Shown here: positions 1 through 8,240 of the stretch, piece after piece
Position numbering within the stretch: the stretch's first letter is position 1
Layout: each line of letters opens with the position of its first letter
Source: UBA3305 sp002373555
GTDB lineage: Bacteria > Bacillota > Clostridia > Lachnospirales > Lachnospiraceae
NCBI GenBank assembly: GCA_946612455.1
Contig: CAMOER010000029.1
Location: forward strand, 1-31,956
Length of the DNA stretch: 31,956 bases
Direction: 5' to 3'
Made by a program: the position numbers and the translations under genes
The notes under the pieces: generated by a model
What the model saw: only the letters and a program-made list of their open reading frames with translations
Database searches by the model: none
Told to the model about the DNA's origin: nothing

Positions 1-92
1 ATCTGCGGACAGGCAAGTCTGGCGGTTATGGGGCAGAAGTTGGTGGCTGGAACAAGAAGGCAGGAAATGAAGTCCTGCCGCAGGAGTATGAC

Positions 93-983
93 ATGACATT
101 AAACGAACGATTTGATTTTTTCTGCCGCGCCGTCGCCGATTTCGGCGTCGAACACGTGGTGATCAGACAATACAATAAAGAAGTTTTCCGGCATGATTTT
201 GAGCCCGCCGGCCTCTGCGAGCAGTATTCGATCGCCAAGAGCATTACCGGTACGGCGGTCGGCTTTGCGATCGCAGAGGGGTTGTTCACACTGGATGATC
301 CGGTGCTTCCTTACTTCGAAGACAAGATCAAGGGCAGCATGTCCGACAACTGGCAGCGGCTGATCGTCAAACATCTGCTGACCATGCAGATGGGCTTCGA
401 CAGGCCGTATCTGATGGCGAACCAGCGAAGAGAGATGAAGGAGACGGACTGGGAGGAATTTGTCCTGACCAGAGAGATGACCGACCGGCCGGGCCGTTAC
501 TTCAAATACAGCAACGCCGGTCCGTATCTGGCCGGCCGGCTGATCGAACGGACATCCGGGATGACGCTGATCGATTATCTGCGTCCCAGACTTTTCGATC
601 CGCTGGGCATCAAAGATCTTTCCTGGGGACAGGATCCCGAAGGAAACATTTTCGCGGCCAGCGATATCCTGCTGACCACAGAGGATGTCTCCCGCTTCGG
701 CCAGCTCTGGCTGGACCGCGGCAAATGGGAAGGCGCCCAGCTGCTTCCGAAGGACTGGGTGAAGAAGACCTGGGACCAGGTGATCTCGACCAATGAGGGC
801 GAGAGCGATTACAGCCTTCTGTTCTGGAGAGGCAGAAATGATTCGCTCTGCGCGGTGGGCCGCCACGGACAGTACTGCGTGATGATCCCGGAGAAGTGCA
901 TCGTTTTTGCCATGAACGGATTTGACGGCACGAATGAAAACCTGATGGAGTATTTCTGGACCTACCTGTATCCGTATATGTAA
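93..983 (+). CDS. Serine hydrolase of the class C beta-lactamase / PBP-like fold
   Basis: A 296-residue protein with the marks of the beta-lactamase-related serine hydrolase family (PF00144). The nucleophile motif SIAK is at residues 46-49 (Ser46, Lys49), the second motif Tyr-Ser-Asn is at 139-141, and a His-Gly pair at about 258-259 stands where the KTG box of classical enzymes lies. No signal peptide is visible, so a cytoplasmic esterase, amidase or peptidase-like enzyme is more likely than a secreted beta-lactamase. The substrate cannot be told. The ATG at 93 has AGGAG six bases upstream. However, the frame stays open to the window edge (from position 3), and family members usually carry some ten more N-terminal residues, so an earlier start outside the window is possible. 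No terminator separates it from dapA, 100 bp downstream. Confidence 0.8.
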   Translation: MTLNERFDFFCRAVADFGVEHVVIRQYNKEVFRHDFEPAGLCEQYSIAKSITGTAVGFAIAEGLFTLDDPVLPYFEDKIKGSMSDNWQRLIVKHLLTMQMGFDRPYLMANQRREMKETDWEEFVLTREMTDRPGRYFKYSNAGPYLAGRLIERTSGMTLIDYLRPRLFDPLGIKDLSWGQDPEGNIFAASDILLTTEDVSRFGQLWLDRGKWEGAQLLPKDWVKKTWDQVISTNEGESDYSLLFWRGRNDSLCAVGRHGQYCVMIPEKCIVFAMNGFDGTNENLMEYFWTYLYPYM

Positions 984-984
984 A

Positions 985-1013
985 TTGATTTCTGGTATGG
1001 AAGATGTTAATAT
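985..1013 (+). promoter_or_regulatory. Candidate sigma-A promoter for dapA
   Basis: TTGATT at 985-990, a 17-bp spacer and TAATAT at 1008-1013 match four of six bases at each box. It begins just after the stop codon of the serine hydrolase gene. It would give dapA a leader of about 65 nt. It is a weak match, so readthrough from the upstream gene is equally possible. Confidence 0.3.
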
Positions 1014-1083
1014 AGGAAGAGAGTCGGCAGCAGGGAGAAATGCCGGCCGCATACTACATCATTTCATCTGAAGAGGTATGATT

Positions 1084-1971
1084 ATGGAAAGCATTTTCAA
1101 AGGATCAGGTACAGCACTTGTCACCCCGATGAAGGAAAACGGCGAGATCAATTATGATTCCATGGCGGAACTGATCGAAGCGCAGATCGCAGGGAATACG
1201 GATGCCCTCATTGTCTGCGGCACTTCCGGCGAAGCGCCCACGCTGGATGATCCGGAGCATCTTGAGGCGGTGAAATTTGCCGTCGAGCAGACAAAAGGCA
1301 GGATCCCGGTCATTGCCGGGACCGGCTCGAACAATACCGCCCATGCCGTCATGATGACGGAAGAGGCGGAAAAGCTCGGCGCGGACGGCGTACTGCTGGT
1401 CACACCGTATTATAACAAGGCTACCCAGGACGGGCTGTATGCCCATTACCGTACGATCGCTGCAGCGACAAAGCTGCCGTGCATCGTTTATAACGTTCCT
1501 TCCAGGACCGGTACGAACATTCAGCCCGCGACCATGGCCAGGCTCGCAAGAGACCAGGAAAATATCCGCGCGATCAAGGAAGCCTCCGGCAATATCAGCC
1601 AGGTCGCCAAGCTCGCTTCTTATCTGGACGGCTCGTTTGACATCTACTCCGGCAATGATGACCAGATCGTACCGCTGTGCTCGCTCGGCGGCATCGGCGT
1701 GATCTCCGTGCTCTCCAATGTCGCGCCGAAGGAGACGCACGACATGGTGATGATGTGCCTGGAAGGAAATTATGAGGAAGCGAGAAAGCTGCAGCTGAGA
1801 GCGCTGCCGCTGATCGACCAGCTGTTCATCGAGGTCAATCCGATCCCGGTGAAGGCAGCCCTGAATATGCAGGGATTCCATGTCGGTTCGCCCAGACTTC
1901 CGCTGACCGAGCTGACAGACGCGCACAAAGAAACACTGATGGCCGCGATGAAGGAATTCGGCTGTCTGTAA
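1084..1971 (+). CDS. dapA: 4-hydroxy-tetrahydrodipicolinate synthase
   Basis: A full-length DapA (295 residues from this start; family about 290-300). It condenses pyruvate with aspartate semialdehyde in the first committed step of the diaminopimelate/lysine pathway, in the cytoplasm. The Schiff-base lysine lies in IKEASG (about residue 165), the catalytic tyrosine in YNVPSRTG (about 136), and the Thr of the proton relay in CGTSGE (about 47). An ATG two codons earlier (1078) lies one base from AAGAGG, too close to be used, whereas 1084 has a seven-base spacing. The stop is followed after 11 bp by the next ORF with its own GAGGAG, so the two are probably one operon. No lysine riboswitch is visible upstream. 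Related aldolases (N-acetylneuraminate lyase group) share the fold, but the motifs favour DapA. Confidence 0.93.
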   Translation: MESIFKGSGTALVTPMKENGEINYDSMAELIEAQIAGNTDALIVCGTSGEAPTLDDPEHLEAVKFAVEQTKGRIPVIAGTGSNNTAHAVMMTEEAEKLGADGVLLVTPYYNKATQDGLYAHYRTIAAATKLPCIVYNVPSRTGTNIQPATMARLARDQENIRAIKEASGNISQVAKLASYLDGSFDIYSGNDDQIVPLCSLGGIGVISVLSNVAPKETHDMVMMCLEGNYEEARKLQLRALPLIDQLFIEVNPIPVKAALNMQGFHVGSPRLPLTELTDAHKETLMAAMKEFGCL

Positions 1972-1982
1972 GAGGAGATACC

Positions 1983-2411
1983 ATGCGTTTTCGTAATGAC
2001 AATGAACTGATGGAATGGAAGGTACTGCAGTACCAGTACCCGGAGGCCGCGCCGAGTGTGCCGGGCGATTACAGCTACAATGCGAACTGGCTGACGCTGC
2101 AGGTGAGCCACGAGAGGGAGGGCTACGGACCGGCCGTGTTCCGCGAGAGCTTTCTGATGACGTTCGAGCTTCTGGATCTGATCAGGGAACTGCAGAAGAT
2201 CCTGGACGGCGACAGCTATTACTATAAGGGAGAGTTCGTGGAGCCCGTTCTTGAGGTGGAGGCCTCCAGACAGCGTGACAATGTGCTGGTCAGCTTTGAT
2301 CTTGTATTTGAGAACTACGAAATGATGGTGGCGGAGACCGTGGATGACGCCGGTCTGCAGAAGCTGATCGGTGAGCTGCAGGAGCTCTACGACGCCTATC
2401 CCGAACGGTAG
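1983..2411 (+). CDS. Small acidic cytoplasmic protein of unknown function, in operon with dapA
   Basis: 142 residues, no signal peptide or membrane segment, rich in Glu/Asp and aromatic residues. It has an N-terminal YPE-type segment, a NANWLTLQV stretch and a C-terminal amphipathic helix ending in YDAYPER. The predicted alternation of strands with an NANWL motif is reminiscent of WapI-type and other small immunity-like proteins. That likeness is from memory and weak, and no toxin gene is nearby. The start is supported by GAGGAG with good spacing (TAAGAGGAGATACC before ATG). It follows dapA by 11 bp and is closed by a strong terminator, so it is co-transcribed with dapA. Confidence 0.7.
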   Translation: MRFRNDNELMEWKVLQYQYPEAAPSVPGDYSYNANWLTLQVSHEREGYGPAVFRESFLMTFELLDLIRELQKILDGDSYYYKGEFVEPVLEVEASRQRDNVLVSFDLVFENYEMMVAETVDDAGLQKLIGELQELYDAYPER

Positions 2412-2458
2412 CGCAGGAGACAGCGCCCGGCCCGCACCGGAATCCGGAAAAGAAAAAA

Positions 2459-2504
2459 GGCAGATGCAGCGGCATTCTTATTCGTGCCGGCATCTGCCTT
2501 TTTT
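2459..2504 (+). terminator. Intrinsic terminator after the dapA operon
   Basis: A 9-bp perfect stem, GGCAGATGC (2459-2467) with GCATCTGCC (2490-2498), followed by six T residues and preceded by an A-run. It ends the dapA transcript. Confidence 0.85.
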
Positions 2505-2913
2505 GTCAGTGCATGGCGCCGATGAAGATCGTTACGCACAGTGCGATAAAGACGGTCCGGAAAGCGGTTACGGCACTTCCTTTTTGCGAACCTTTTCTTC
2601 CCAAATCTGCCGGACAGTGCTAAAATGATGCGTGAATCGGAAAATTGACGAATAATGACAAAACATGTCATTGCAACGGGCGAAAAAGGGGATGGCAACC
2701 GCTCTGCAACCGCCTGTTGACACATTGACAAGCCCTCTTGGTGGTCTGCACCCGCAAAAAAAGGTATTCTGCCGGTGAAAGGAAGCACCGGAAACACGAT
2801 CCCGTGCTTACGAAAACCAGAGATGACCGGCGATGTGGACCGCACGAGGAAGGAAGGAAAGGAGTGTGAGAAGCGTGCCGCCGGCGGAGACTTATAAAGC
2901 AGGAGGGAAAAAC
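2505..2913. other. Intergenic region without a supportable gene
   Basis: About 400 bp between the dapA operon terminator and the HTH-membrane protein gene. Both strands have short open frames, but none with a convincing ribosome site or family resemblance. There are two close TTGACA hexamers (2717-2722 and 2725-2730) without a matching -10 at 16-18 bp, and a TAAAAT at 2621-2626 with a poor -35. The promoter of the downstream gene must be here but cannot be fixed by eye. Confidence 0.5.
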
Positions 2914-3921
2914 ATGATTCTCGCGGATAAGATCATTGATCTGAGGAAGAAGAACGGATGGAGCCAGGAAGAGCTGGCGGACAGGCTCGGCGTCAGCAGA
3001 CAGTCGATCTCGAAATGGGAGGGCGCCCAGTCGGTGCCGGATCTGAACAGGATCATCGCCATGTCGCAGATCTTCGGTGTCAGCACGGATTATCTTTTGA
3101 AGGATGAGGAGCTTCCGGCCGTATCCGGAGAGAGCATGCCGTTCGTTTATGATGAGCCCGCAGAACCCGTCCGAAGCGTTTCCATGGAGGAAGCAAATAC
3201 ATTTCTGAAGCTGAAGGACCGGTCGGCCAGACGCGTGGCGCTGGGCGTGATGCTCTGCATCCTGTCGCCGATCCTGCTCATTGTACTGGCTACGGCATCG
3301 GAGGAGGGCGTGATTCCAGTTTCGGAAATCGCAGCGACCGGACTTTCACTGATCGTACTGATGCTCTTTGTTGCTGCTGCGGTCGCAATATTCGTGATCG
3401 ATTCCATCGCGATGAAGCCCTTCGAATATATGGAAAAGGAAAATCTGGATACCGCTTACGGCGTGGACGGCATGGTGCGTGAGCAGAAACTGCAGTATAC
3501 GGGATCGCACACGGCCATGATGACGCTTGGCATCGCGCTCTGCGTGCTGTCGGCAGTGCCGATCTTCGTGGGCATGATCCTGACCGGCGATTCGGAGAAG
3601 GATTACCTGATGACTTTCGGCGTCGGCGGAACGCTTCTGCTGGTGGCGATCGGAACCCTGATGATCGTGCGGACCTCCATCTACTGGGAGGCCATGCAGC
3701 AGCTGCTGGAAGAGGGCGATTTTACCCGGGAAAACAAGATGAACAACCGGAAGAATGAGCTGGTATCGACGGTCTACTGGTGCAGTGCCCTGGCGATCTA
3801 TCTGGGCATCAGCTTTCTGGGGATCATGAATTGGGACCGCAGTTGGATCGTGTGGCCGATCGCGGGCGTTCTGTACGGCGCGCTGACAGCGGTGCTGCGG
3901 ATCCTGCGGCAGAGAAGATAA
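2914..3921 (+). CDS. XRE-type HTH regulator fused to a polytopic membrane domain
   Basis: 335 residues. Residues 5-60 are a Cro/CI-type helix-turn-helix (LRKKNGWSQEELADRLGVSR, then the QSISKWE recognition helix). A short linker follows, and from about residue 105 there are about six hydrophobic segments (near 105-127, 135-160, 199-220, 232-252, 284-300 and 305-325) separated by charged loops. This is the known one-component layout in which a DNA-binding head is tethered to the membrane, so the membrane part may sense or respond to an envelope signal; the target genes are unknown. The start at 2914 is chosen for AGGAGGG at 2901-2907. The frame is open 27 codons further up, but without a ribosome site. 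It is convergent with xpt across a shared terminator. Confidence 0.8.
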   Translation: MILADKIIDLRKKNGWSQEELADRLGVSRQSISKWEGAQSVPDLNRIIAMSQIFGVSTDYLLKDEELPAVSGESMPFVYDEPAEPVRSVSMEEANTFLKLKDRSARRVALGVMLCILSPILLIVLATASEEGVIPVSEIAATGLSLIVLMLFVAAAVAIFVIDSIAMKPFEYMEKENLDTAYGVDGMVREQKLQYTGSHTAMMTLGIALCVLSAVPIFVGMILTGDSEKDYLMTFGVGGTLLLVAIGTLMIVRTSIYWEAMQQLLEEGDFTRENKMNNRKNELVSTVYWCSALAIYLGISFLGIMNWDRSWIVWPIAGVLYGALTAVLRILRQRR

Positions 3922-3950
3922 GATCAGAAAGAGAAGACGGAAGAGCAGAA

Positions 3951-3986
3951 AAAACTGACGCGGAGACAGAACTCTGCGTCAGTTTT
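3951..3986. terminator. Bidirectional terminator between the HTH gene and xpt
   Basis: A 15-base arm at 3951-3965 pairs with 3972-3986 with one mismatch (G opposite A in the inner stem) around a 6-base loop. The outer arms are AAAA/TTTT, so it can end both converging transcripts. Confidence 0.85.
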
Positions 3987-4029
3987 GCTTTACTGCGGAT
4001 ATTTTCTCTGCGGGAGCTGTTCCGGACTG

Positions 4030-4605
4030 TCAGCGGAAAGTGATCTCCCCGGTCACGGGATCCATCCGTTCCACGATCGCCAGCGATTCCACGCGGACTC
4101 CCTGCGCCCGCAGGCGTTCTCCGCCTTCCTGAAATCCTTTCTCGATCACGATGCCGACGCCTTCTGCGGTTGCGCCGGCCTGTCGGATGATGTCGAGCAG
4201 TCCGTTCACGGCGCAGCCGTTCGCCAGGAAATCATCGATGATCAGGACATGATCCGAAGATGACAGACAGCGCTTCGAGACCATGACGTCATAGACACGG
4301 CCGTGGGTGAAGGACTGCACCTTCGTCACATAATGATCCGCATCCAGATTCAGACTTTTCGCTTTTTTCGCGAACACGACCGGTACATCGAAATGCATCG
4401 CTGTTACGCAGGCGATCCCGATGCCGGAGGCTTCGATCGTCAGAATTTTATTCACCGGCCGGTCTGCGAACAGGCGCGCAAATTCCGCACCGATCCGGTC
4501 ATACAGCCGGATGTCGATCTGATGGTTGAGAAAGCTGTCGACTTTCAGGATCTCATCACTTTTTACGATCCCGTCCTTCCGGATCCGTTCTTCCAGCAGC
4601 TTCAT
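4030..4605 (-). CDS. xpt: Xanthine phosphoribosyltransferase
   Basis: 191 residues, full length for Xpt. It converts xanthine and PRPP to XMP in purine salvage, in the cytoplasm. The PRPP-binding signature VLIIDDFLANG is at residues 120-130, and the N-terminal MKLLEERIRKDG and the LNHQID region are typical of the family. Its ribosome site (GTGAGG) overlaps the stop codon of the upstream ABC-F gene, 10 bp away, so it is probably translated from the same mRNA with coupling. In Bacillus, xpt is headed by a purine riboswitch; none is seen before xpt or before the ABC-F gene here. The BMP-type nucleoside importer further along would supply related substrates, but is a separate operon. Confidence 0.95.
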   Translation of the reverse strand: MKLLEERIRKDGIVKSDEILKVDSFLNHQIDIRLYDRIGAEFARLFADRPVNKILTIEASGIGIACVTAMHFDVPVVFAKKAKSLNLDADHYVTKVQSFTHGRVYDVMVSKRCLSSSDHVLIIDDFLANGCAVNGLLDIIRQAGATAEGVGIVIEKGFQEGGERLRAQGVRVESLAIVERMDPVTGEITFR

Positions 4606-4615
4606 GTGTCTTTCC

Positions 4616-6424
4616 TCACTTTCCCTGCGCTTCGATCTTTTCGGCGAGTTCGTTGAGATATACCCAGCGTTCGGCCTTTTCTTCCAGTGCGGCTTCGAGC
4701 CGCTCTTTTTCTTCCGTCAGTTCGCCCAGGCGCGAGTACTGGCTCGCGCAGGCATCCATTTCCGCATCGACTGCGGCGATCTGTTCTTCCAGGGCTGCAA
4801 TATCGTCATCGATCGTTTCGAATTCCTTCTGTTCTTTATAGGAAAAACGAAGCTTTTTTTCGTGGGCTCTGCCGGCATTCTTATCTGCCGCGGCGCCCTC
4901 TGGTTTGTCTGCGGTGCTCTTCTTCGCCGCTTTGGCACCGGCCTCCGCGTTCTCCGCATCCGGCCGGTTCGGCGACAGGTAGTAGTCCGTGTAGCCGCCT
5001 TCATACTGCGTGATCTTCGTCCCTTCAAAAGCGAAGATCCGCCGCACCATCCGGTCCAGGAAATACCGGTCGTGCGAGACCGTGATCACGATGCCGTCGA
5101 AGCTGTCCAGATAGTCCTCCAGCGTTGCCAGCGTCGAGATATCCAGATCATTCGTCGGCTCATCGAGAATGAGCACATTCGGCGCACTCATCAGCACCCG
5201 CAGCAGATACAGCCTGCGTTTTTCTCCGCCCGAGAGTAGATTCACGGGTGTGTACTGCAGGGCCGGCGGGAACAGGAACCGTTCCAGCATCTGGGAGGCC
5301 GTGGCCGTACCCTGGGATGTCCGGATGATCTCCGCGACCTCGCGGATGTAGTCGATCACGCGGGTATCGGTCTCCATGTCCTCATTTTCCTGCGCGAAAT
5401 AGCCGATCCGGATCGTTTCCCCGGTCACCACTTCACCTGTATCCGGCGCGAGCTGTCCGGTAATGACTTTCATCAGCGTGGATTTTCCGCAGCCGTTCGG
5501 CCCGATGATGCCGATGCGCTCGCCTTTCAGGACAATATAGGAAAAATCCTCGAAGAGCGTTCTGCCTTCGTAGTGTTTGCTGACATGCCGGATCTCGATC
5601 GTTTTCTTTCCCATGCGGGAGGAGAGGGAGTCGATGGCAACGGTCCCGTCCAGCTCCGTATTCCGGATCTCCTGCAGCGCTTCGATCCGCTGGATGTGGG
5701 CCTTCTGTTTTGTGGAACGGGCGCGGGCACCGCGGCGCAGCCAGGCCAGCTCTGTGCGCAGGATATTGGCGCGCTTCTGGTCGGCCGCCAGGCTGGTGCG
5801 GATGCGTTCTTCCCGCTTTTCCAGATAGCCGCTGTAGTTTGTGTCGTAGGAATACAGCGCGCCATGATCAATCTCCACGATCCGGTTGGTCACGCGGTCG
5901 AGGAAATACCGGTCATGTGTGACCATGATCAGGACGCCGCGCCAGGCATCGAGATAGTCCTCGAGCCAGCGCACCATCTCACTGTCCAAGTGGTTGGTGG
6001 GCTCATCGAGAATGAGCACGTCCGCAGGTTCCAGCAGTGTCCGGGCCAGCGCGACGCGCTTTCTTTCTCCGCCGGAGAGATGGTCCGTGGGGAGAGAAAG
6101 ATCGGTGAAACCCAGACGGAACAGCAGGGAACGTGCCTCCGCCTCCCGGTCCGGATCGCCTGCCGCGGCCGCAGACAGGATCGTCGGCGCATCGACCTCC
6201 GGTGTCTGCGGAAGCCAGCCGATCTTAATATTCCGGCCCTTGATGATCTGCCCGTCATCCGGCTCTTCGAGGCCTGCGATCAGCTTCAGCAGCGTGGATT
6301 TTCCGGTGCCGTTGATGCCGATGATGCCGATCTTTTCGTCGTCGTTCACGCCGAGCGAAATGTCGCGGAAGAGCTCCTTGTCGCCATAGCGTTTCGTGAT
6401 ATGTTCCAATACGAGTATGTTCAT
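4616..6424 (-). CDS. ABC-F family ATPase (tandem ABC domains, no membrane part)
   Basis: 602 residues with two ABC cassettes. Walker A GINGTGKST is near residue 36-44 with signature LSGGE at 116-120; a second Walker A (GPNGCGKST) lies in the middle and a second LSGGE after it, each with an ILDEPTN Walker B. The inter-domain linker is basic and helical (LRTELAWLRRGARARSTKQK), as in ABC-F proteins that act on the ribosome. A charged C-terminal segment of about 100 residues ends in a predicted coiled coil, as in Uup-like members. Housekeeping translation-factor or ribosome-protection roles are both possible; the sequence does not settle which. A good promoter lies 55 bp upstream and xpt follows 10 bp after the stop. 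Confidence 0.9.
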   Translation of the reverse strand: MNILVLEHITKRYGDKELFRDISLGVNDDEKIGIIGINGTGKSTLLKLIAGLEEPDDGQIIKGRNIKIGWLPQTPEVDAPTILSAAAAGDPDREAEARSLLFRLGFTDLSLPTDHLSGGERKRVALARTLLEPADVLILDEPTNHLDSEMVRWLEDYLDAWRGVLIMVTHDRYFLDRVTNRIVEIDHGALYSYDTNYSGYLEKREERIRTSLAADQKRANILRTELAWLRRGARARSTKQKAHIQRIEALQEIRNTELDGTVAIDSLSSRMGKKTIEIRHVSKHYEGRTLFEDFSYIVLKGERIGIIGPNGCGKSTLMKVITGQLAPDTGEVVTGETIRIGYFAQENEDMETDTRVIDYIREVAEIIRTSQGTATASQMLERFLFPPALQYTPVNLLSGGEKRRLYLLRVLMSAPNVLILDEPTNDLDISTLATLEDYLDSFDGIVITVSHDRYFLDRMVRRIFAFEGTKITQYEGGYTDYYLSPNRPDAENAEAGAKAAKKSTADKPEGAAADKNAGRAHEKKLRFSYKEQKEFETIDDDIAALEEQIAAVDAEMDACASQYSRLGELTEEKERLEAALEEKAERWVYLNELAEKIEAQGK

Positions 6425-6478
6425 AGATTTCCGGGATCCTGTCGTAAGATGTTTTCTGTATCGATTGTTGTCCCCGAA

Positions 6479-6507
6479 AGTATACCATCATCGGAATTGT
6501 TTGTAAA
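6479..6507 (-). promoter_or_regulatory. Sigma-A-type promoter of the ABC-F/xpt operon
   Basis: Read on the minus strand: TTTACA (6507-6502), a 17-bp spacer, TATACT (6484-6479), five of six matches in each box. It would start transcription about 65-70 bp before the ABC-F start codon. Confidence 0.6.
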
Positions 6508-6663
6508 ACCTGCGGCAGAATCTTGTGTGTGGGCGCGAGATGCGGAAGAACTGCAGTCCGCGGGCGGGCAGGAGAACGGCAGATGAATGACCGCTTTACA
6601 GAGAAGACGGCGGCAGGTATCATGGAACTGTATTATATTGCTTTAACGAAGGAGGCAGGGATC

Positions 6664-7776
6664 ATGTACGTCTGTGATCTGCACTGTGATACATTGCTGG
6701 AAATCTGGCTGTCGGAACTGCGAAACGAAAGGCTGTCGCTGAAAGATACGGGAAAGGCTAAGGAACCGCTGCATATCGACCTGAAGAAAATGCAGGAGGG
6801 CGGCTATCTTCTGCAGAATTTCGCCATTTACGCCGATCTGCATATGTCGGCCGCCGCGCTGTCTGCAGGCGGAACCAATCCGGCTTTGGTGATGCCCGGC
6901 GAATCGCTTGCCGCGGCAAAAAAGGAGGAAGAAGAATACGCAGATCCCTGGCTCCAGACAACGGAAATGATCCGCGTGTTCAAAGAGGAAATGGCGGCGA
7001 ATGCCGATGTGATCGGGCAGGTATTTTCCTTTCAGGATATAGAAGAAAACCGGAAGGCCGGCCGGATGTCTGCCGTATTGACGACTGAGGAAGGCGGAAT
7101 CATTAAGGGCGATCTCACAAAGCTGGATACACTCTATGATGCCGGCGTGCGCATGATGACGGTCACCTGGAATTATGATAATGAACTTGGCCGTCCCAAT
7201 CGTCTTCCCACGGGCGTCCGGGAGGATTTCCGCAATTTCTACCGTTTTGTGCCGGAGAGCGGAAGAGGACTGACTTCCGTCGGGAAGGAAGCGGTCGCCC
7301 GTATGGAAGAGCTGGGGATCATTCCCGATGTCAGCCATCTGTCGGATGACGGATTCTATGATGTTGCGGACATCGTGAAAGGCCCGTTCGCAGCCAGCCA
7401 TTCCAATGCCAGGGCGCTGTGCGGCTGCTCCAGAAATCTGACGGATGACATGATCCGGACGGTCGCGGAGCACGGCGGCGTGATCGGGCTGAATTTCTGC
7501 CCGTCCTTCGTGATGGAAGCGGAGGATGAGAGCAGGTGCTTCACGAGCTGCGAGGCGCTTGCCGCCCACGCAAGGCATATCATGAATGTCGGCGGCCGGG
7601 AAGTGATCGCATTCGGCACGGATTTTGACGGGATCCCGCGCCGGAACCTGGAGATACAAAACGCCTCCATGATGCAGCGGCCGGCAGACTATATGCTCGG
7701 ACACGGCTTCACCATGGAGGAAGTCGAGGGGCTGTATTATAAGAACGTGCTGCGCCTGTACCGGGAGGTGCTGTAA
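6664..7776 (+). CDS. Membrane dipeptidase-like metallopeptidase (peptidase family M19)
   Basis: 370 residues matching the M19 (renal dipeptidase-like) TIM-barrel family: a dinuclear zinc enzyme that cleaves dipeptides, often with a D-residue. Metal ligands are recognisable: HCD near the N-terminus (His7, Asp9), Glu in TTEEGG, His in DVSHLSDDGF, His in ASHSNAR, and Asp in AFGTDFDG. No signal peptide is present, so the enzyme is cytoplasmic, fitting turnover of imported peptides or cell-wall fragments. The start at 6664 has AAGGAGG eight bases upstream; the longer open frame from 6523 lacks this. It stands alone, divergent from the ABC-F gene, with no close downstream partner. Confidence 0.9.
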   Translation: MYVCDLHCDTLLEIWLSELRNERLSLKDTGKAKEPLHIDLKKMQEGGYLLQNFAIYADLHMSAAALSAGGTNPALVMPGESLAAAKKEEEEYADPWLQTTEMIRVFKEEMAANADVIGQVFSFQDIEENRKAGRMSAVLTTEEGGIIKGDLTKLDTLYDAGVRMMTVTWNYDNELGRPNRLPTGVREDFRNFYRFVPESGRGLTSVGKEAVARMEELGIIPDVSHLSDDGFYDVADIVKGPFAASHSNARALCGCSRNLTDDMIRTVAEHGGVIGLNFCPSFVMEAEDESRCFTSCEALAAHARHIMNVGGREVIAFGTDFDGIPRRNLEIQNASMMQRPADYMLGHGFTMEEVEGLYYKNVLRLYREVL

Positions 7777-8240
7777 AGAGAGAGCATCGCGCAGGCCGGT
7801 GCTGATCCTGTCACGGAGAGCCTGCTCTGCGCAGCAGGGAATCTGCATGCTTTGGTTTTCAGGCTGTTGGCTGTCTGCAGATCTATACCGGACTTTTCCG
7901 TACAAGGCATCTGTTTCGGAGACGATACCCCTAAAATCGATCGGATTCTATTGAAAAGAAAGCATATTGAACGCTAAGCGGGCGTATAGCAGGCATTCTT
8001 GATAGACGATACCCTTTTCTGAACGAGATGAATGGAAAAAAGGGTATCGTTTGTTTTCTGCAGGTATATAAAACCCGAAACAGCATCATTACGCTGTATA
8101 AAACACCTTTGACAGCCGATTTCCGAGGTAGCGTCTGCTGATAAATGCTGTTGTACGCCCAGACAGTATCTGCTGCAAATCGGAACAACTTCTCTCACAT
8201 ACAATGGGACGCAGTCTCCGTCAGGCGAATGAGGATATTT
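7777..8240. other. Intergenic region without a supportable gene
   Basis: About 460 bp between the dipeptidase gene and the end of the truncated membrane protein gene. It holds one terminator-like hairpin (8007-8056), a second copy of its first ten bases (GACGATACCC at 7921-7930 and 8005-8014), and a small CCTGCT/AGCAGG hairpin near 7822. Short open frames on both strands have no ribosome sites worth calling. Confidence 0.5.
8007..8056 (+). terminator. Probable terminator downstream of the dipeptidase gene
   Basis: A 12-bp perfect stem (8007-8018 with 8038-8049; CGATACCCTTTT and its complement) followed by a T-rich stretch (TTTGTTTTCT). It lies 230 bp after the dipeptidase stop. Confidence 0.6.

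Noticed and set aside
1..96. A frame open from position 1 to a TGA at 94-96 that overlaps the ATG of the serine hydrolase gene
   Set aside because: The 31 codons are basic and cysteine-containing without family resemblance; they may be the end of an upstream gene, but cannot be supported from this fragment.
2717..2753. TTGACA hexamers as promoter of the HTH-membrane gene
   Set aside because: No -10-like hexamer lies 16-18 bp downstream of either copy.
4606..4660. Purine riboswitch before xpt
   Set aside because: xpt follows the ABC-F stop by 10 bp, leaving no room; the ABC-F leader also shows no such fold.
7921..8014. Relation of the two GACGATACCC copies to the 73-bp array arms (GATACC)
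   Set aside because: Only the six- to seven-base core is shared and the spacing (84 bp) and flanks differ; likely chance.
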